This document shows positions 53,311 through 62,183 of a stretch of 64,000 bases of DNA, in pieces (position 1 is the first letter of the stretch; each line of letters starts with the position of its first letter). The translations under genes were made by a program, and so were the position numbers. The notes under the pieces were generated by a model. It searched no databases and was not told the origin of the DNA. It saw nothing but the letters and a program-made list of their open reading frames with translations. The stretch is from the NCBI RefSeq assembly GCF_024623325.1, contig NZ_JANJZD010000018.1:1-64000 (forward strand), read 5' to 3'. The stretch is from Acetatifactor muris. Lineage in GTDB: Bacteria; Bacillota; Clostridia; Lachnospirales; Lachnospiraceae.

Positions 53311-53392
53311 AATTTTCTCATTTCTCCCTTCTCTCCAAAATTACCCGTTCCGGCTGTATTGGAATACTCTGAATATACAGGACAACTTTTCT

Positions 53393-53422
53393 ATTGTATA
53401 GTTTCAAAATGTGCCGTCACAA
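53393..53422 (-). promoter_or_regulatory. Possible promoter of the sugar ABC importer operon
   Basis: TTGTGA, 18 bases, TACAAT on the minus strand, beginning just after the preceding terminator and about 85 bases before the first permease. Confidence 0.5.
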
Positions 53423-53431
53423 AAAAAGTTG

Positions 53432-53469
53432 AAAAAAATGATGCCTTTTTTGTCAGGCATCATTTTTTT
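53432..53469. terminator. Bidirectional terminator between the AraC-type gene and the ABC operon
   Basis: A stem ATGATGCC / GGCATCAT extended by A-runs on the left and a T-run on the right gives strong hairpins on both strands. It separates the regulator gene from the importer it probably controls. Confidence 0.85.
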
Positions 53470-53493
53470 CGGCTGCATCATTTTTTACCACGC

Positions 53494-55686
53494 TTATCTT
53501 TCATTTTGTTTTTCCTGATAAGTACTGGGGTTTACCCCTGTTATACTTTTAAAATTTCGTCGGAAGGTCAGCTGGTTGGTATAACCGCACATGGCACACA
53601 CTTCTGTGAGCGTGTATTGCCTTTCACGCAAAAGCTCCTCTGCCTTCCGGATTCTCTTCGTCTGAATATACTGCAGATAAGTGACTCCGAAGCATTCTTT
53701 ACATAAAAGACTCAGATATTTATTACTTACATTAAAACGATCTGACAGACTCTGCAGAGATAAATCCGCATCACAGTAATGGGCATCAATATAGGAAACA
53801 ATATCCTCCTCCAGTCTGGAATCTTCCTGCAGGCTCTGATCATGAAGTGTGTCAATAACCGAAAGCAACGCCGCATCATAATAGTCAAAAATATCCTGCA
53901 GCGTCGCAAGCCCCGTATATTTCTTAATATTCAGATGTATGGTATTCAGTCCTGTTATCTCCCGCAGTGTCTTAATAACAGACAGATGAAACTCATCTAC
54001 CAATGCCAGATACATCTCAGGTGTTCCTGCCATGTCCAGGTTGGTTTTGTAAATGTCAAACAGCAACATATGAATTTCTGCTTCATCCCGCTTCTGAAGA
54101 CAGCGTTTTAACTTTTCACGGAAATTCACCGGAAAATAATATGTGCTTATGGTTCCTTCCATATCCTCCAGGAAATAGACCGCTCCCCGGCCGTCGGTCA
54201 ATATACCGTACAGCGCCCTCACCGCCCCTTCACAGGCATCCTTCAACTCCCCGATATCATCCCGTACCGCATCCACTCCCATTGTCACATAGCAATAATC
54301 CTTCGCTGTGGCAGTGCTGATATAACGATGAATCTGATGAAACAATTCATCCATTTCCCTCTCATTTTCATAATTTATAATCAAAAACACATTATAGACA
54401 TCCCTGAAATAATACACAATGTGCAGCTCATCCGTGGAAAAGATTTCTGTCACCACATTAAACAGCTCTTCGATTTTTCGTCTGTATTTCTCCTCCTGCG
54501 GCACCAGGCCGCTGTCAAATGCAAAATTTACGGCTGAAACGATAAAATAAGGCTTAATCAAATCCAGGTAATTCTCATCAAGAAATACGCCCACATGGTC
54601 TGCCGCAACATTTCCGGCAATCATGGAATGAAGGATGCCCGTCTTCGCATAAGGAGTGATGGTCAGCATCTTCTCCCTGTACGCATTTTTTTCACCGATC
54701 AGATCCTGTATTCCGCGAATAATAGTCTCCATTTCATCTCTGGAAATATTCTGGCCTGTGGATACCATCTGCTCCAGATGATTGATGGGCATGTAATATT
54801 TTCGGCTCACCCCATAGGCAAGCGCCAGAAAGATAATCGAAATCACAATGATACCCAGAAATGTAAAATAAAAGTACCTGTTTACCTCTGAAGCAATATT
54901 TTTAGATGCATATACCCTATAAACAATACCCGGCATTTTCGAGGACTCTTTCGCATATGATGTCTTTGAGCTCTCCCCAAGTGAAAAAATCATATTGTCC
55001 TTATAATAAATCTCCATTCCATATCCTTTATCCAGGACATTCTTCATGTCATTCTCCAGACTTTTCAGATCAAACAGAATACACATTGTCCCAATGTTAC
55101 TTCCGTTCTGATAGGTGTAATCATCACAGTATAGAAGAAATTCCTGATTAAAAGAATATCTTTTGGTATCGCTTAACTGAAACGTATCATTCACCGTCCC
55201 GACCACCATACAGGGAAGCTCCTTTTCAAGCGGAACATAGCTGTCCGTCAGCGAAATTATCCCTCCGCTGGAATAAGCTTTATTACTGTCATTCACGAAC
55301 AGAACTGTCTGATATATGGATAATCCCCCCGAGGCCATGGTATTGCTCATTTCACTCTGTATGGAAAAAAGTGCATAAGAATCCAGCTGCCGGCCTGTTT
55401 TTGTACTCATATACAGCTGTTTCATGGTTGTGGAATAGCTGAGATTCTGCACAATATTCTGAGCTGCCATAATGCGCTGCATGAATATATTGCTGACTTC
55501 ATCCAGCTGAATTTCACTTCTACGCTTCATCTGAATTTTACTGATCTGGTTATTCTCGAACAGTAGAAATGAAATGCACAGAACCATAAAAGATACAATA
55601 ACCAGTATATAGCTGAAAAATAATCTCAGAAACAACTTGCTCTGAAATATAGACGTTCTTCTTTCGGATACCCATTTTTTTCCCAT
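53494..55686 (-). CDS. Membrane-bound AraC-family sensor-regulator
   Basis: A 730-residue one-component regulator. Helix 1 (about 18-42) and helix 2 (about 270-292) bracket an extracellular sensor domain; the cytoplasmic part carries a region resembling YesN-type regulators, and the last 100 residues form the double AraC helix-turn-helix (SDRFNVSNKYLSLLCKECFG and CAMCGYTNQLTFRRNFKSITG). Such proteins are usually encoded beside CUT1 sugar importers, so it likely senses an extracellular glycan and activates the adjacent importer genes. The ATG at 55686 has AAGGAA upstream; a TTG six bases earlier is in frame. Confidence 0.88.
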   Translation of the reverse strand: MGKKWVSERRTSIFQSKLFLRLFFSYILVIVSFMVLCISFLLFENNQISKIQMKRRSEIQLDEVSNIFMQRIMAAQNIVQNLSYSTTMKQLYMSTKTGRQLDSYALFSIQSEMSNTMASGGLSIYQTVLFVNDSNKAYSSGGIISLTDSYVPLEKELPCMVVGTVNDTFQLSDTKRYSFNQEFLLYCDDYTYQNGSNIGTMCILFDLKSLENDMKNVLDKGYGMEIYYKDNMIFSLGESSKTSYAKESSKMPGIVYRVYASKNIASEVNRYFYFTFLGIIVISIIFLALAYGVSRKYYMPINHLEQMVSTGQNISRDEMETIIRGIQDLIGEKNAYREKMLTITPYAKTGILHSMIAGNVAADHVGVFLDENYLDLIKPYFIVSAVNFAFDSGLVPQEEKYRRKIEELFNVVTEIFSTDELHIVYYFRDVYNVFLIINYENEREMDELFHQIHRYISTATAKDYCYVTMGVDAVRDDIGELKDACEGAVRALYGILTDGRGAVYFLEDMEGTISTYYFPVNFREKLKRCLQKRDEAEIHMLLFDIYKTNLDMAGTPEMYLALVDEFHLSVIKTLREITGLNTIHLNIKKYTGLATLQDIFDYYDAALLSVIDTLHDQSLQEDSRLEEDIVSYIDAHYCDADLSLQSLSDRFNVSNKYLSLLCKECFGVTYLQYIQTKRIRKAEELLRERQYTLTEVCAMCGYTNQLTFRRNFKSITGVNPSTYQEKQNER

Positions 55687-55736
55687 AGTCAATTCCTTAC
55701 TGCATTTTATTTCCCGAACTTATGATAGCTGAATTA

Positions 55737-55765
55737 ACGATATCATATCTGTACAAAAATGACAA
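55737..55765 (-). promoter_or_regulatory. Possible promoter of the AraC-type regulator gene
   Basis: TTGTCA, 17 bases, TATCGT on the minus strand, about 50 bases before the start. Confidence 0.4.
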
Positions 55766-55767
55766 GA

Positions 55768-55818
55768 AAAATACCCGCGAAATTCTGCCGCAAGCAGAAC
55801 TTCAGCGGGATTCTTTTT
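55768..55818. terminator. Terminator of the ABC exporter pair
   Basis: A long imperfect stem with CCCGC at 55774-55778 and GCGGG at 55805-55809, including the inner pair TTCTGC/GCAGAA. T-rich runs follow on both strands. Confidence 0.7.
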
Positions 55819-55833
55819 TGTCAGTAATATCCT

Positions 55834-57717
55834 TTATGTATAGTACTGGGCCTGGGCATTCCACAATTCATAATATTTCCCCTGCTCATCCTTAAGCAGT
55901 TCTTCATGGGTTCCCCGCTGTACCAGTCTTCCCTCGTGAAACACCGCAATGTCATCGCAGAATCTGCAGGAAGAAAGTCTGTGGGAAATATAAATGGCTG
56001 TCTTATCTCCCACCATGGCGTCAAATCCGGAATAAATTTCATATTCCGACAACGGGTCCAGGCTTGCTGTTGGCTCATCCAGCAGAACAAAGGGCGCGTC
56101 CTTGTACAGAGCTCTGGCAATGGCAATCTTCTGGGCTTCCCCGCCGGAGATTTCCACACCGTCGTCTGCTATATCCTGATAAAGCCAGGTTTCCAGGCCC
56201 TCCGGCAGCTTCGCAAGTCGTTCCGATAACCCTGCTTTCCGCAGCACCTGCTCCGCCAGCTTTTCGTCCACATCCAGAGAAGCCGCCACATTCTCTCCCA
56301 GGGGCATGGACAGCAATTTAAAATCCTGAAATACCACGGAAAAAAGCCGGATATATTCCTCCTGTCTGAACTTGCGGATATCTACCCCATTCAGCAGAAT
56401 CTCCCCTTCCTGGGGATCATACAGACGACAGAGCAGCTTAATCATAGTGGTTTTGCCGGAACCGTTCATGCCGACAATGGCCATGCGCTCTCCTATGTGC
56501 AGCTTGAGAGACAGATTTTTCAGGGCATACGTTTCTGTTCCTGGGTATCGAAAAGAAACATTTCGGAATTCAATCTCATATTGATTGTCCAGCCGTTTCT
56601 CCACCGGCAGCTTTCCCCTGTACATCTCATCGCCTATGTTCATCATTTCCAGTGTACTTGCAGCCCTTCTGGCTGTCACAATCAGCCCATTGCACTGATA
56701 AGCCATGTTCTGGACTCCTGAGAGCATATTGGTGAAAGCACTCGCAAATTTGATCACATCCCCCACAGGAAATGCCCCCAGCAAAGCATAGGCCGCGGAG
56801 ATCAGGAAGCCGGCCAGCGTTATCAGGCTCTCTGCTGTTCCCCGCAGAAATCCCAGTTTTCCACACAGCTTTTCTGTCACCGAGACCCAGGGCATCTGTT
56901 TCTCCCCCTCTCTCATATTTCCCGTGGTGTAATGTTCCATCATCTCATAACCGTCATAGAGATGAATATCCTTGATAAAATGATAATCTCCGCTGATACA
57001 GCGCATTACCCAATACCAGGATGTGGAGACATATTTTTTCCTCATTTCCTCAGGAAACAGTTCATCCAGGGAGGCCAGAAACCACTGCTGATAAGAGGCA
57101 TTTGCTTTTGCTATCCCAATCGTCAGGAGACACAGAATCGCCGTCAGTCCCGCCAGTCCCAGATACATCCACACATTCCCGGATTCCGCAATGATTTTTA
57201 ATAACGGAAAAACAATAATAACGGAACTGACCAGCTTAAATATTCCGGATACAATAGCATCAAAATCCCAGAATACACTGTAGATACCCGCCCCCCAGTT
57301 GTTTGCCCTTATAATACGTTCATTCAGTTTCATGACATAAGGACTCTCTATTAAGGAATAGTCCATCTGCTGAAATTTTGCGGCATAATTTCCGTCATAA
57401 ATCCTTCCGATATTGTCCCTTTTGGGCTGGATATACTCATTCAGCAAAACACTGGAAAAAAGGGACAGCCCGAAGGAAAATGCAAGAAGCCAGATCACCG
57501 GCCGCATGATTTCCTCCCCAGGCGCACTCACATAAAGCAACCCGAGGATATCAGCGGAAAGTACTATTATCAGCGCCGATTTTACGGCATCCAGCAAGAG
57601 CCGCACTGTCGCCAGAAAAAAATAGGTTCTGTCAATTTGATAAAGGCAGGATAACAGATTCCTGACATGTCCGAATTTTTCTTTCAGAGACATTTTATCC
57701 GTCAAATCATTCCGCAT
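55834..57717 (-). CDS. ABC exporter half-transporter, second of pair
   Basis: A 627-residue fused permease/ATPase. The N-terminal 330 residues hold about six membrane helices; the ATPase shows Walker A GMNGSGKTT (about residue 415), signature ISGGEAQKIAIARAL, and Walker B FVLLDEPTASLDP. Catalytic Glu follows the Walker B Asp, so this site looks active. It overlaps its partner gene by 11 bases, and the two probably form a heterodimeric exporter. Substrate unknown; neighbouring AgrC/LytTR-type genes hint at a peptide, an inference. GGAGG precedes the ATG. Confidence 0.9.
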   Translation of the reverse strand: MRNDLTDKMSLKEKFGHVRNLLSCLYQIDRTYFFLATVRLLLDAVKSALIIVLSADILGLLYVSAPGEEIMRPVIWLLAFSFGLSLFSSVLLNEYIQPKRDNIGRIYDGNYAAKFQQMDYSLIESPYVMKLNERIIRANNWGAGIYSVFWDFDAIVSGIFKLVSSVIIVFPLLKIIAESGNVWMYLGLAGLTAILCLLTIGIAKANASYQQWFLASLDELFPEEMRKKYVSTSWYWVMRCISGDYHFIKDIHLYDGYEMMEHYTTGNMREGEKQMPWVSVTEKLCGKLGFLRGTAESLITLAGFLISAAYALLGAFPVGDVIKFASAFTNMLSGVQNMAYQCNGLIVTARRAASTLEMMNIGDEMYRGKLPVEKRLDNQYEIEFRNVSFRYPGTETYALKNLSLKLHIGERMAIVGMNGSGKTTMIKLLCRLYDPQEGEILLNGVDIRKFRQEEYIRLFSVVFQDFKLLSMPLGENVAASLDVDEKLAEQVLRKAGLSERLAKLPEGLETWLYQDIADDGVEISGGEAQKIAIARALYKDAPFVLLDEPTASLDPLSEYEIYSGFDAMVGDKTAIYISHRLSSCRFCDDIAVFHEGRLVQRGTHEELLKDEQGKYYELWNAQAQYYT

Positions 57718-59554
57718 ATCTTACCTCCTCCGAATTCTCTTCCATTGGAGAATCTTCATTTTTATTATAATAGTGAGACTGTACTTCAAACATATGAGCA
57801 TAACTTCCTCCGGCTGCCATCAATTCTTCATGGGTGCCCTCCTCACTGATTTTTCCGTTTTCCAGGAATAAGATTCTGTCAGAGAACCTGGTACTGGCCA
57901 GACGATGAGAAATGAACAAAGAGGTCCGTCCCTGACTGATTTTCACATATTCCTGATAAATCTCGCTCTCTGCAACAGGATCCAGTGCGGAAGTCGGCTC
58001 GTCCAGAATCAGAATCTCCCCGTTTTTGTACAGCGCTCTCGCCAGAAGGAGTCTCTGTGTCTGTCCCCCGGACAACTCCACTCCATCCTCGAAGAAGGTA
58101 TTCGTCATAAAAGAATCCATGCGGATTCCCTTTTTCCGGAATGTCTCTTCGAGCCCTGCTTCTCTCAGGGCATTCCATGCTCTTTCCTCATCTGTTTCTT
58201 CCAGACATCTGAGCGAAATATTACATCCCACCGGATAGGGAAAAATTGTGGCTTCCTGAAACACTACTGAAAAAAGGTGATACAGCGCCTGTTTGGGCAG
58301 CGTGGCTATGTCCACTCCGTTGATGAAAATATTGCCCTCATCCGGTTCATATAATCCACAGAGCAGCTTTACCAGCGTGGTTTTACCGGCTCCATTGATT
58401 CCAAGCAGCGCCACCTTCTCGCCTGGCCGGATCAGAAGGTTAAAATGTTCATATATTTTCTGATCCCCATAGGAAAAACTGACATCCCGGAATTCTATTT
58501 GGGCAGGCTGAGCGTACAGCTGATCCGGCACTTCCCCTTCTTTGCCGTTCTCCTGACATTCCATATGTGCCCGAAAACAGGATGCATCCTCATTTGCAAG
58601 CTTCAGCTCAGAATAAATGTTCACAATTCCTGTGACAAAATCTGAGAAACCGGTGATGGCACCAAAACATACCAGAAAACCTGCGGCAGATATTTCTCCC
58701 TGCAGACAGGCATGTATTAAGTAAACATAGGCAAAACCGTTTCGAAACAGACTCAACAGAAGCTGCAGGCATTCTGCCGCGATTACTTTTCTGTTATTTC
58801 TTTTCTCCAGTGCTATCCTTTTTGCAAAAATCTTTTTCCGAAAAGCCATCAGCCAATTGTTCATGGCAAAAATGCGGACATCCTTTGCCATGCTTTTATC
58901 TCTGAATGCCTGATTCAGATATTGAATTTCCCGGTCAGACTGTGCAAATTCTTTTCTGAGGGCCAGCAGCCAGCGATTTCTCATCCGCAGAATTCCATAA
59001 TTGATGAGAGACAGAAACAGCAAAAAGGCTACAAGCCACAGCTTCAGGCTTCCCAGCACTGTGGAATAGAGAAGAAAGCACATAATATTGATAACCAGCT
59101 CCCGGGGACAATTCAGCATTTTGTAACTTACGGAATTATCACCCCATTGCATACTTTGATAGGCACGTTTTGTAATCTCTTTTTGTTTGTCATATTCCAC
59201 ATATTTATACAGATATTTCGTCTCTTTCAGAACGGCTTCCCCAACCAAAACCGAACGAAAATGATTTTCCCAGAAATAGGCTTTTGTTTCTGTCTGCCAG
59301 ATCATGGTATTGCAGATCAAAAACAGAATGCCGGCCAGCGCTATCACCATCAGGCCTGCAAACAATTCTCCTTTCTCTACCATATACAGCACGATACCGG
59401 GCAGCAGGATTCCCAGAAAAGGCCGAAAGCTTTTGCCCAGTACAACAATGATATGGTAAGCAGGCAGCTTTGGGATTTCCCGATAGCATTGCTGATAAAA
59501 ATAGCAGACATTAGAAAAAACGGAATATCCTGTTTTCTTTTCCTTTCTTTTCAT
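57707..59554 (-). CDS. ABC exporter half-transporter, first of pair
   Basis: Fused permease/ATPase of about 615 residues. Membrane helices occupy roughly residues 25-310; the ATPase has Walker A GINGAGKTT, signature LSGGQTQRLLLARAL and Walker B ILILDEPTSALDP. An ATG at 59554 with AAAGGA 12 bases upstream is preferred; a TTG at 59584 and an ATG at 59566 are possible. An IS110 element begins close upstream, which may have separated this operon from its native promoter. Confidence 0.88.
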   Translation of the reverse strand: MKRKEKKTGYSVFSNVCYFYQQCYREIPKLPAYHIIVVLGKSFRPFLGILLPGIVLYMVEKGELFAGLMVIALAGILFLICNTMIWQTETKAYFWENHFRSVLVGEAVLKETKYLYKYVEYDKQKEITKRAYQSMQWGDNSVSYKMLNCPRELVINIMCFLLYSTVLGSLKLWLVAFLLFLSLINYGILRMRNRWLLALRKEFAQSDREIQYLNQAFRDKSMAKDVRIFAMNNWLMAFRKKIFAKRIALEKRNNRKVIAAECLQLLLSLFRNGFAYVYLIHACLQGEISAAGFLVCFGAITGFSDFVTGIVNIYSELKLANEDASCFRAHMECQENGKEGEVPDQLYAQPAQIEFRDVSFSYGDQKIYEHFNLLIRPGEKVALLGINGAGKTTLVKLLCGLYEPDEGNIFINGVDIATLPKQALYHLFSVVFQEATIFPYPVGCNISLRCLEETDEERAWNALREAGLEETFRKKGIRMDSFMTNTFFEDGVELSGGQTQRLLLARALYKNGEILILDEPTSALDPVAESEIYQEYVKISQGRTSLFISHRLASTRFSDRILFLENGKISEEGTHEELMAAGGSYAHMFEVQSHYYNKNEDSPMEENSEEVRYAE

Positions 59555-59583
59555 ATTTTTAACCATTCCTTTCGCTTCGCTCA

Positions 59584-59616
59584 AGGCACAAACAAGTTAT
59601 GAAAAAGGTTGTGCCT
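59584..59616. repeat. Short inverted repeat ahead of the ABC exporter genes
   Basis: AGGCACAA and TTGTGCCT are a perfect eight-bp inverted pair with a 17-base loop. It straddles or adjoins the presumed left end of the IS110 element. Confidence 0.6.
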
Positions 59617-59645
59617 CTCTAATTTTTGATTTATAATTCTTGTAT

Positions 59646-59825
59646 GGAATAGCAATACACTACAGAGCACGGAAGGAGGAGTGGCGAACTTATTTCGACC
59701 CCGTATATTTATATGTGCCGTCATCCTTTCAAGCACAAACAAGTGGGACTTTGAACCCGGACTCTTATCATTGGTAATAAACCATGTTTATTCAGTCGCA
59801 GGATGACAGTCAATGTTGCTATTCC
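59646..59825 (+). ncRNA. Candidate bridge RNA of the IS110 element
   Basis: GGAATAGCAA (59646-59655) and TTGCTATTCC (59816-59825) are perfectly complementary and enclose 160 bases. Inside, GTCATCCT (59720-59727) pairs with AGGATGAC (59800-59807), with small hairpins at 59745-59758 (GGG/CCC) and 59772-59784 (TGGT/ACCA). Characterised IS110 elements encode a roughly 180-base bridge RNA in this 5' position, with two loops that pair with donor and target DNA. Identification is by position and structure only. Confidence 0.5.
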
Positions 59826-59848
59826 TTTTGATTAAGGTGGTGATACTT

Positions 59849-61090
59849 ATGATGAAGTTAAAATACTCCATCTGTTGTGGGCTTGACGTCCACAAAAAGG
59901 TTATCGTTGCAACCATCGTAACTACGAACAAAGATGGAATATCTGAATATAAGCAAAAATCTTTTTCAACCATCAATTCGGATATTCAAAGGTTTCACAA
60001 CTGGCTCATCGAGAATGATTGTTATCATGTTTGTATGGAATCCACTGGGAAATACTGGATTCCTATTTTTAGTTATCTCGAAAATGACATAGACGTGTGC
60101 CTTACACACCCTAAATATGTCAAAGCCATCAAGGGCAAAAAAACCGACAAAAAGGATTCCAAATGGATTGCTGACCTTTACAAGTTTGATCTTGTCCGAT
60201 GCTCCTTTATCCCTCCAAAAGATTTCCGCCAACTTCGGGAACTTGCAAGATACCGTTTCAAACTGGTCTGCATGAAATCTTCAGAGAAAAATCGCATCCA
60301 GAACTGCATGACCGTTTCCAATGTGGGGATTGCAAATGTTTTGTCTGACCCGTTTGGTAAGACGGCAACCGAAATCATGTCTTACCTGCTGGAACACACT
60401 GCAGATTCCATTGACGAAAAAGCTGTCCGCAAACTGATAAAAAAGGGGGTCAAAGCCAAATCGAATGAAATCATTGAAGCGATCAAAGGATACAATATTG
60501 CTTCAGACCAGGCGAAAAAGCTTGAACTTGCCCGTGGACACCTGGATTACCTTGATGATATGATTACCCAGACCGAAGTGGAACTTTATGTCCGCATGAA
60601 ACCTTATTCTGCGTTTGTCGAATTTGTAAGCACTATGCCTGGCATGACAGAACTGAGTTCTACCATCATCCTTGCGGAAACAGGAGTCAACATGGATATC
60701 TTTGATGATGCCAAGCACCTTTGCTCCTGGTGTGGGCTTTCTCCTGCAAACAACGAATCAGCAGGAAAAAAGAAATCTGTCCGAATCGCAAAAGCAGGTG
60801 ATTACTTAAAGCCAATGATGGTACAATGTGCTCTTGCCGCAATCAAAAGCAAAAAACAGCCTTATTTTGCAGTCAAGTATGGGCGAATTAAAAAACGTCG
60901 CGGACACAAGAAAGCAATTATTGCCATAGCGAGAATGATGGTCGTCTGCATTTACCATATGGTTTCTGAAAAGAAACCGTTTTGCCCTGCGGATTATGAG
61001 GAATTGATGGCCCCTCAAAATCCTGTAACACATGTTGTCCTGAATGAAAACAATGTTTTTGCTTACCTCGAAAGCCTTGGGTTACGATAG
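59849..61090 (+). CDS. IS110 family transposase
   Basis: An RNA-guided DEDD recombinase, 413 residues. The N-terminal RuvC-like domain shows Asp13 in CGLDVHKK, Glu in MESTGKYW and Asp in KTDKKDSKWIADL. The C-terminal Transposase_20 domain contains MPGMTELSSTIILAETG and the region AGKKKSVRIAKAGDYLK with the serine nucleophile zone. GGTGGTGA precedes the ATG. The frame is intact, so the element may be active. Confidence 0.95.
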   Translation: MMKLKYSICCGLDVHKKVIVATIVTTNKDGISEYKQKSFSTINSDIQRFHNWLIENDCYHVCMESTGKYWIPIFSYLENDIDVCLTHPKYVKAIKGKKTDKKDSKWIADLYKFDLVRCSFIPPKDFRQLRELARYRFKLVCMKSSEKNRIQNCMTVSNVGIANVLSDPFGKTATEIMSYLLEHTADSIDEKAVRKLIKKGVKAKSNEIIEAIKGYNIASDQAKKLELARGHLDYLDDMITQTEVELYVRMKPYSAFVEFVSTMPGMTELSSTIILAETGVNMDIFDDAKHLCSWCGLSPANNESAGKKKSVRIAKAGDYLKPMMVQCALAAIKSKKQPYFAVKYGRIKKRRGHKKAIIAIARMMVVCIYHMVSEKKPFCPADYEELMAPQNPVTHVVLNENNVFAYLESLGLR

Positions 61091-61276
61091 TTCTAAGTTA
61101 GTGAAACGCAACGATAGCTAACCTTTATTCTGTTAAATACTTGTAAAAAAATGGGGGGCTGCACCTCCTTATTTAAGTGCGCCCAAAATCTACTTTATTT
61201 TTCACTCTTCTTCCTTTCCACACAGCTGTCTATTTTAAAATACAGCTGTCCTTTTCTTTCATTTTACATAAAATCC
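61091..61276. other. Intergenic region right of the IS110 gene
   Basis: No gene is seen. A weak GGGCTGCAC / GTGCGCCC hairpin lies near 61155-61185. Two direct copies of ACAGCTGTC at 61222-61230 and 61242-61250 are 20 bases apart on the same DNA face, resembling paired LytTR-regulator sites in layout but not in sequence. Confidence 0.45.
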
Positions 61277-61316
61277 AAAAAAGAGAACCGGTTTCTGCAC
61301 GAACGGTTCTCTTTTT
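61277..61316. terminator. Bidirectional terminator after the two-component genes
   Basis: AAAAAAGAGAACCG and CGGTTCTCTTTTT form a 13-bp stem with a 13-base loop and T-runs on both strands. It lies 76 bases after the histidine kinase stop. Confidence 0.88.
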
Positions 61317-61392
61317 GCACCAAAAGCAATGTAACAGTTATGCTCAATACTGAACTGTTACCGTTTCATTTCTTAAAAAGCCAGAGCAGACC

Positions 61393-62109
61393 TCACAGAG
61401 GAAGTAAAATTTCCGTGGCAAAGACATTTCCCTCATCCTCTCTGCTCTGGTAGCCATTATACTTTCTGACTATTTTATCTATTCTCTGCAAGCCATAGCC
61501 ATGTCCGGACAGGGCCTTGGTAGACAGATAAATTCCCATCCCCCTGCGATATGTGCCATCTGCTGAATTCATAATATAGATATAGAGATTTTCTTTCGCC
61601 TTGGTCATATAGAAGCGAATAAAACGATCTTCCGGCGGCAGCTTCAGACAGGCCTCCAGTGCATTGTCCAGCAGATTCCCAATCATGACGCTTAAGTCCA
61701 CATCAGAAATGGAAAGCTTCGCAGGAACAGAAGCCGACGCGTTGATATGGATGTCCTTTGCCTTCACCACGGAGAGCTTGCTGTTCAGAATCGCATCCAC
61801 CATATTGTTACCGGTTTTCAGTGCAATGTCTATCTGCTGATAATCATCGTTCAACTCCCGAAGATACCCTTCCAGCCGCTTCGTCTGTCCCATCTCCAGG
61901 TAGGCCTGCATCGTCTGAAGGTGATTCCTGAAATCATGCCGCCAGCCTCTGGTCTGATGATACAGTTGATTCACTTCCTCGCAATGTCTCCTGGTCAGAT
62001 CATTCTGAAATCTGGCTGTTTCCCGTTCTATCGCATATCGGATATAGAATGGAACTCCCAATAAAATCACAGCCATGATAAGAATTATAATTATCAGAAG
62101 AAGATTCAA
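61393..62109 (-). CDS. AgrC-like GHKL sensor histidine kinase, short form
   Basis: A 238-residue kinase of the AgrC/NatK family. It has only one N-terminal transmembrane helix (about 3-25) instead of the usual six-helix peptide-sensing domain. Phospho-acceptor His58 is in GWRHDFRNHLQ, the N box is NLLDNALEA and the G box GHGYGLQRI. The start is TTG at 62107-62109 with AGGAC upstream. It follows the LytTR regulator by 74 bases. With so small an input domain it may sense a membrane or intracellular signal, or depend on a partner. Confidence 0.88.
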   Translation of the reverse strand: MNLLLIIIILIMAVILLGVPFYIRYAIERETARFQNDLTRRHCEEVNQLYHQTRGWRHDFRNHLQTMQAYLEMGQTKRLEGYLRELNDDYQQIDIALKTGNNMVDAILNSKLSVVKAKDIHINASASVPAKLSISDVDLSVMIGNLLDNALEACLKLPPEDRFIRFYMTKAKENLYIYIMNSADGTYRRGMGIYLSTKALSGHGYGLQRIDKIVRKYNGYQSREDEGNVFATEILLPL

Positions 62110-62183
62110 GTATTTTGTCCTGCCTTTCCTCTTTTATCTGCCAGGGGTAAAACACTGCCTGACAAGCCATGCAATATTTCAGG

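Larger units (their letters stand above)
59598..61094 (+). mobile_element. IS110-family insertion sequence (ends approximate)
   Basis: About 1.5 kb containing one DEDD transposase gene and a structured 5' noncoding region. IS110 elements lack terminal inverted repeats, so ends cannot be read directly; the given limits lie between two copies of AAGTTA (59594-59599 and 61095-61100) and are a guess. A native hairpin at 59584-59616 would instead place the left end to its right. The plus-strand orientation is opposite to the genes on both sides. Confidence 0.7.

Noticed and set aside
53359..53706. Plus-strand open frame of 115 codons near the AraC-type gene
   Set aside because: It spans a strong terminator and the antisense of the regulator's DNA-binding domain, with no ribosome-binding site.
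59584..61316. The exporter, IS and two-component genes as a lantibiotic or Agr quorum-sensing cluster
   Set aside because: No precursor peptide, modification enzyme or AgrB/AgrD-like frame was found between or beside them, and the kinase lacks the multi-helix peptide sensor.
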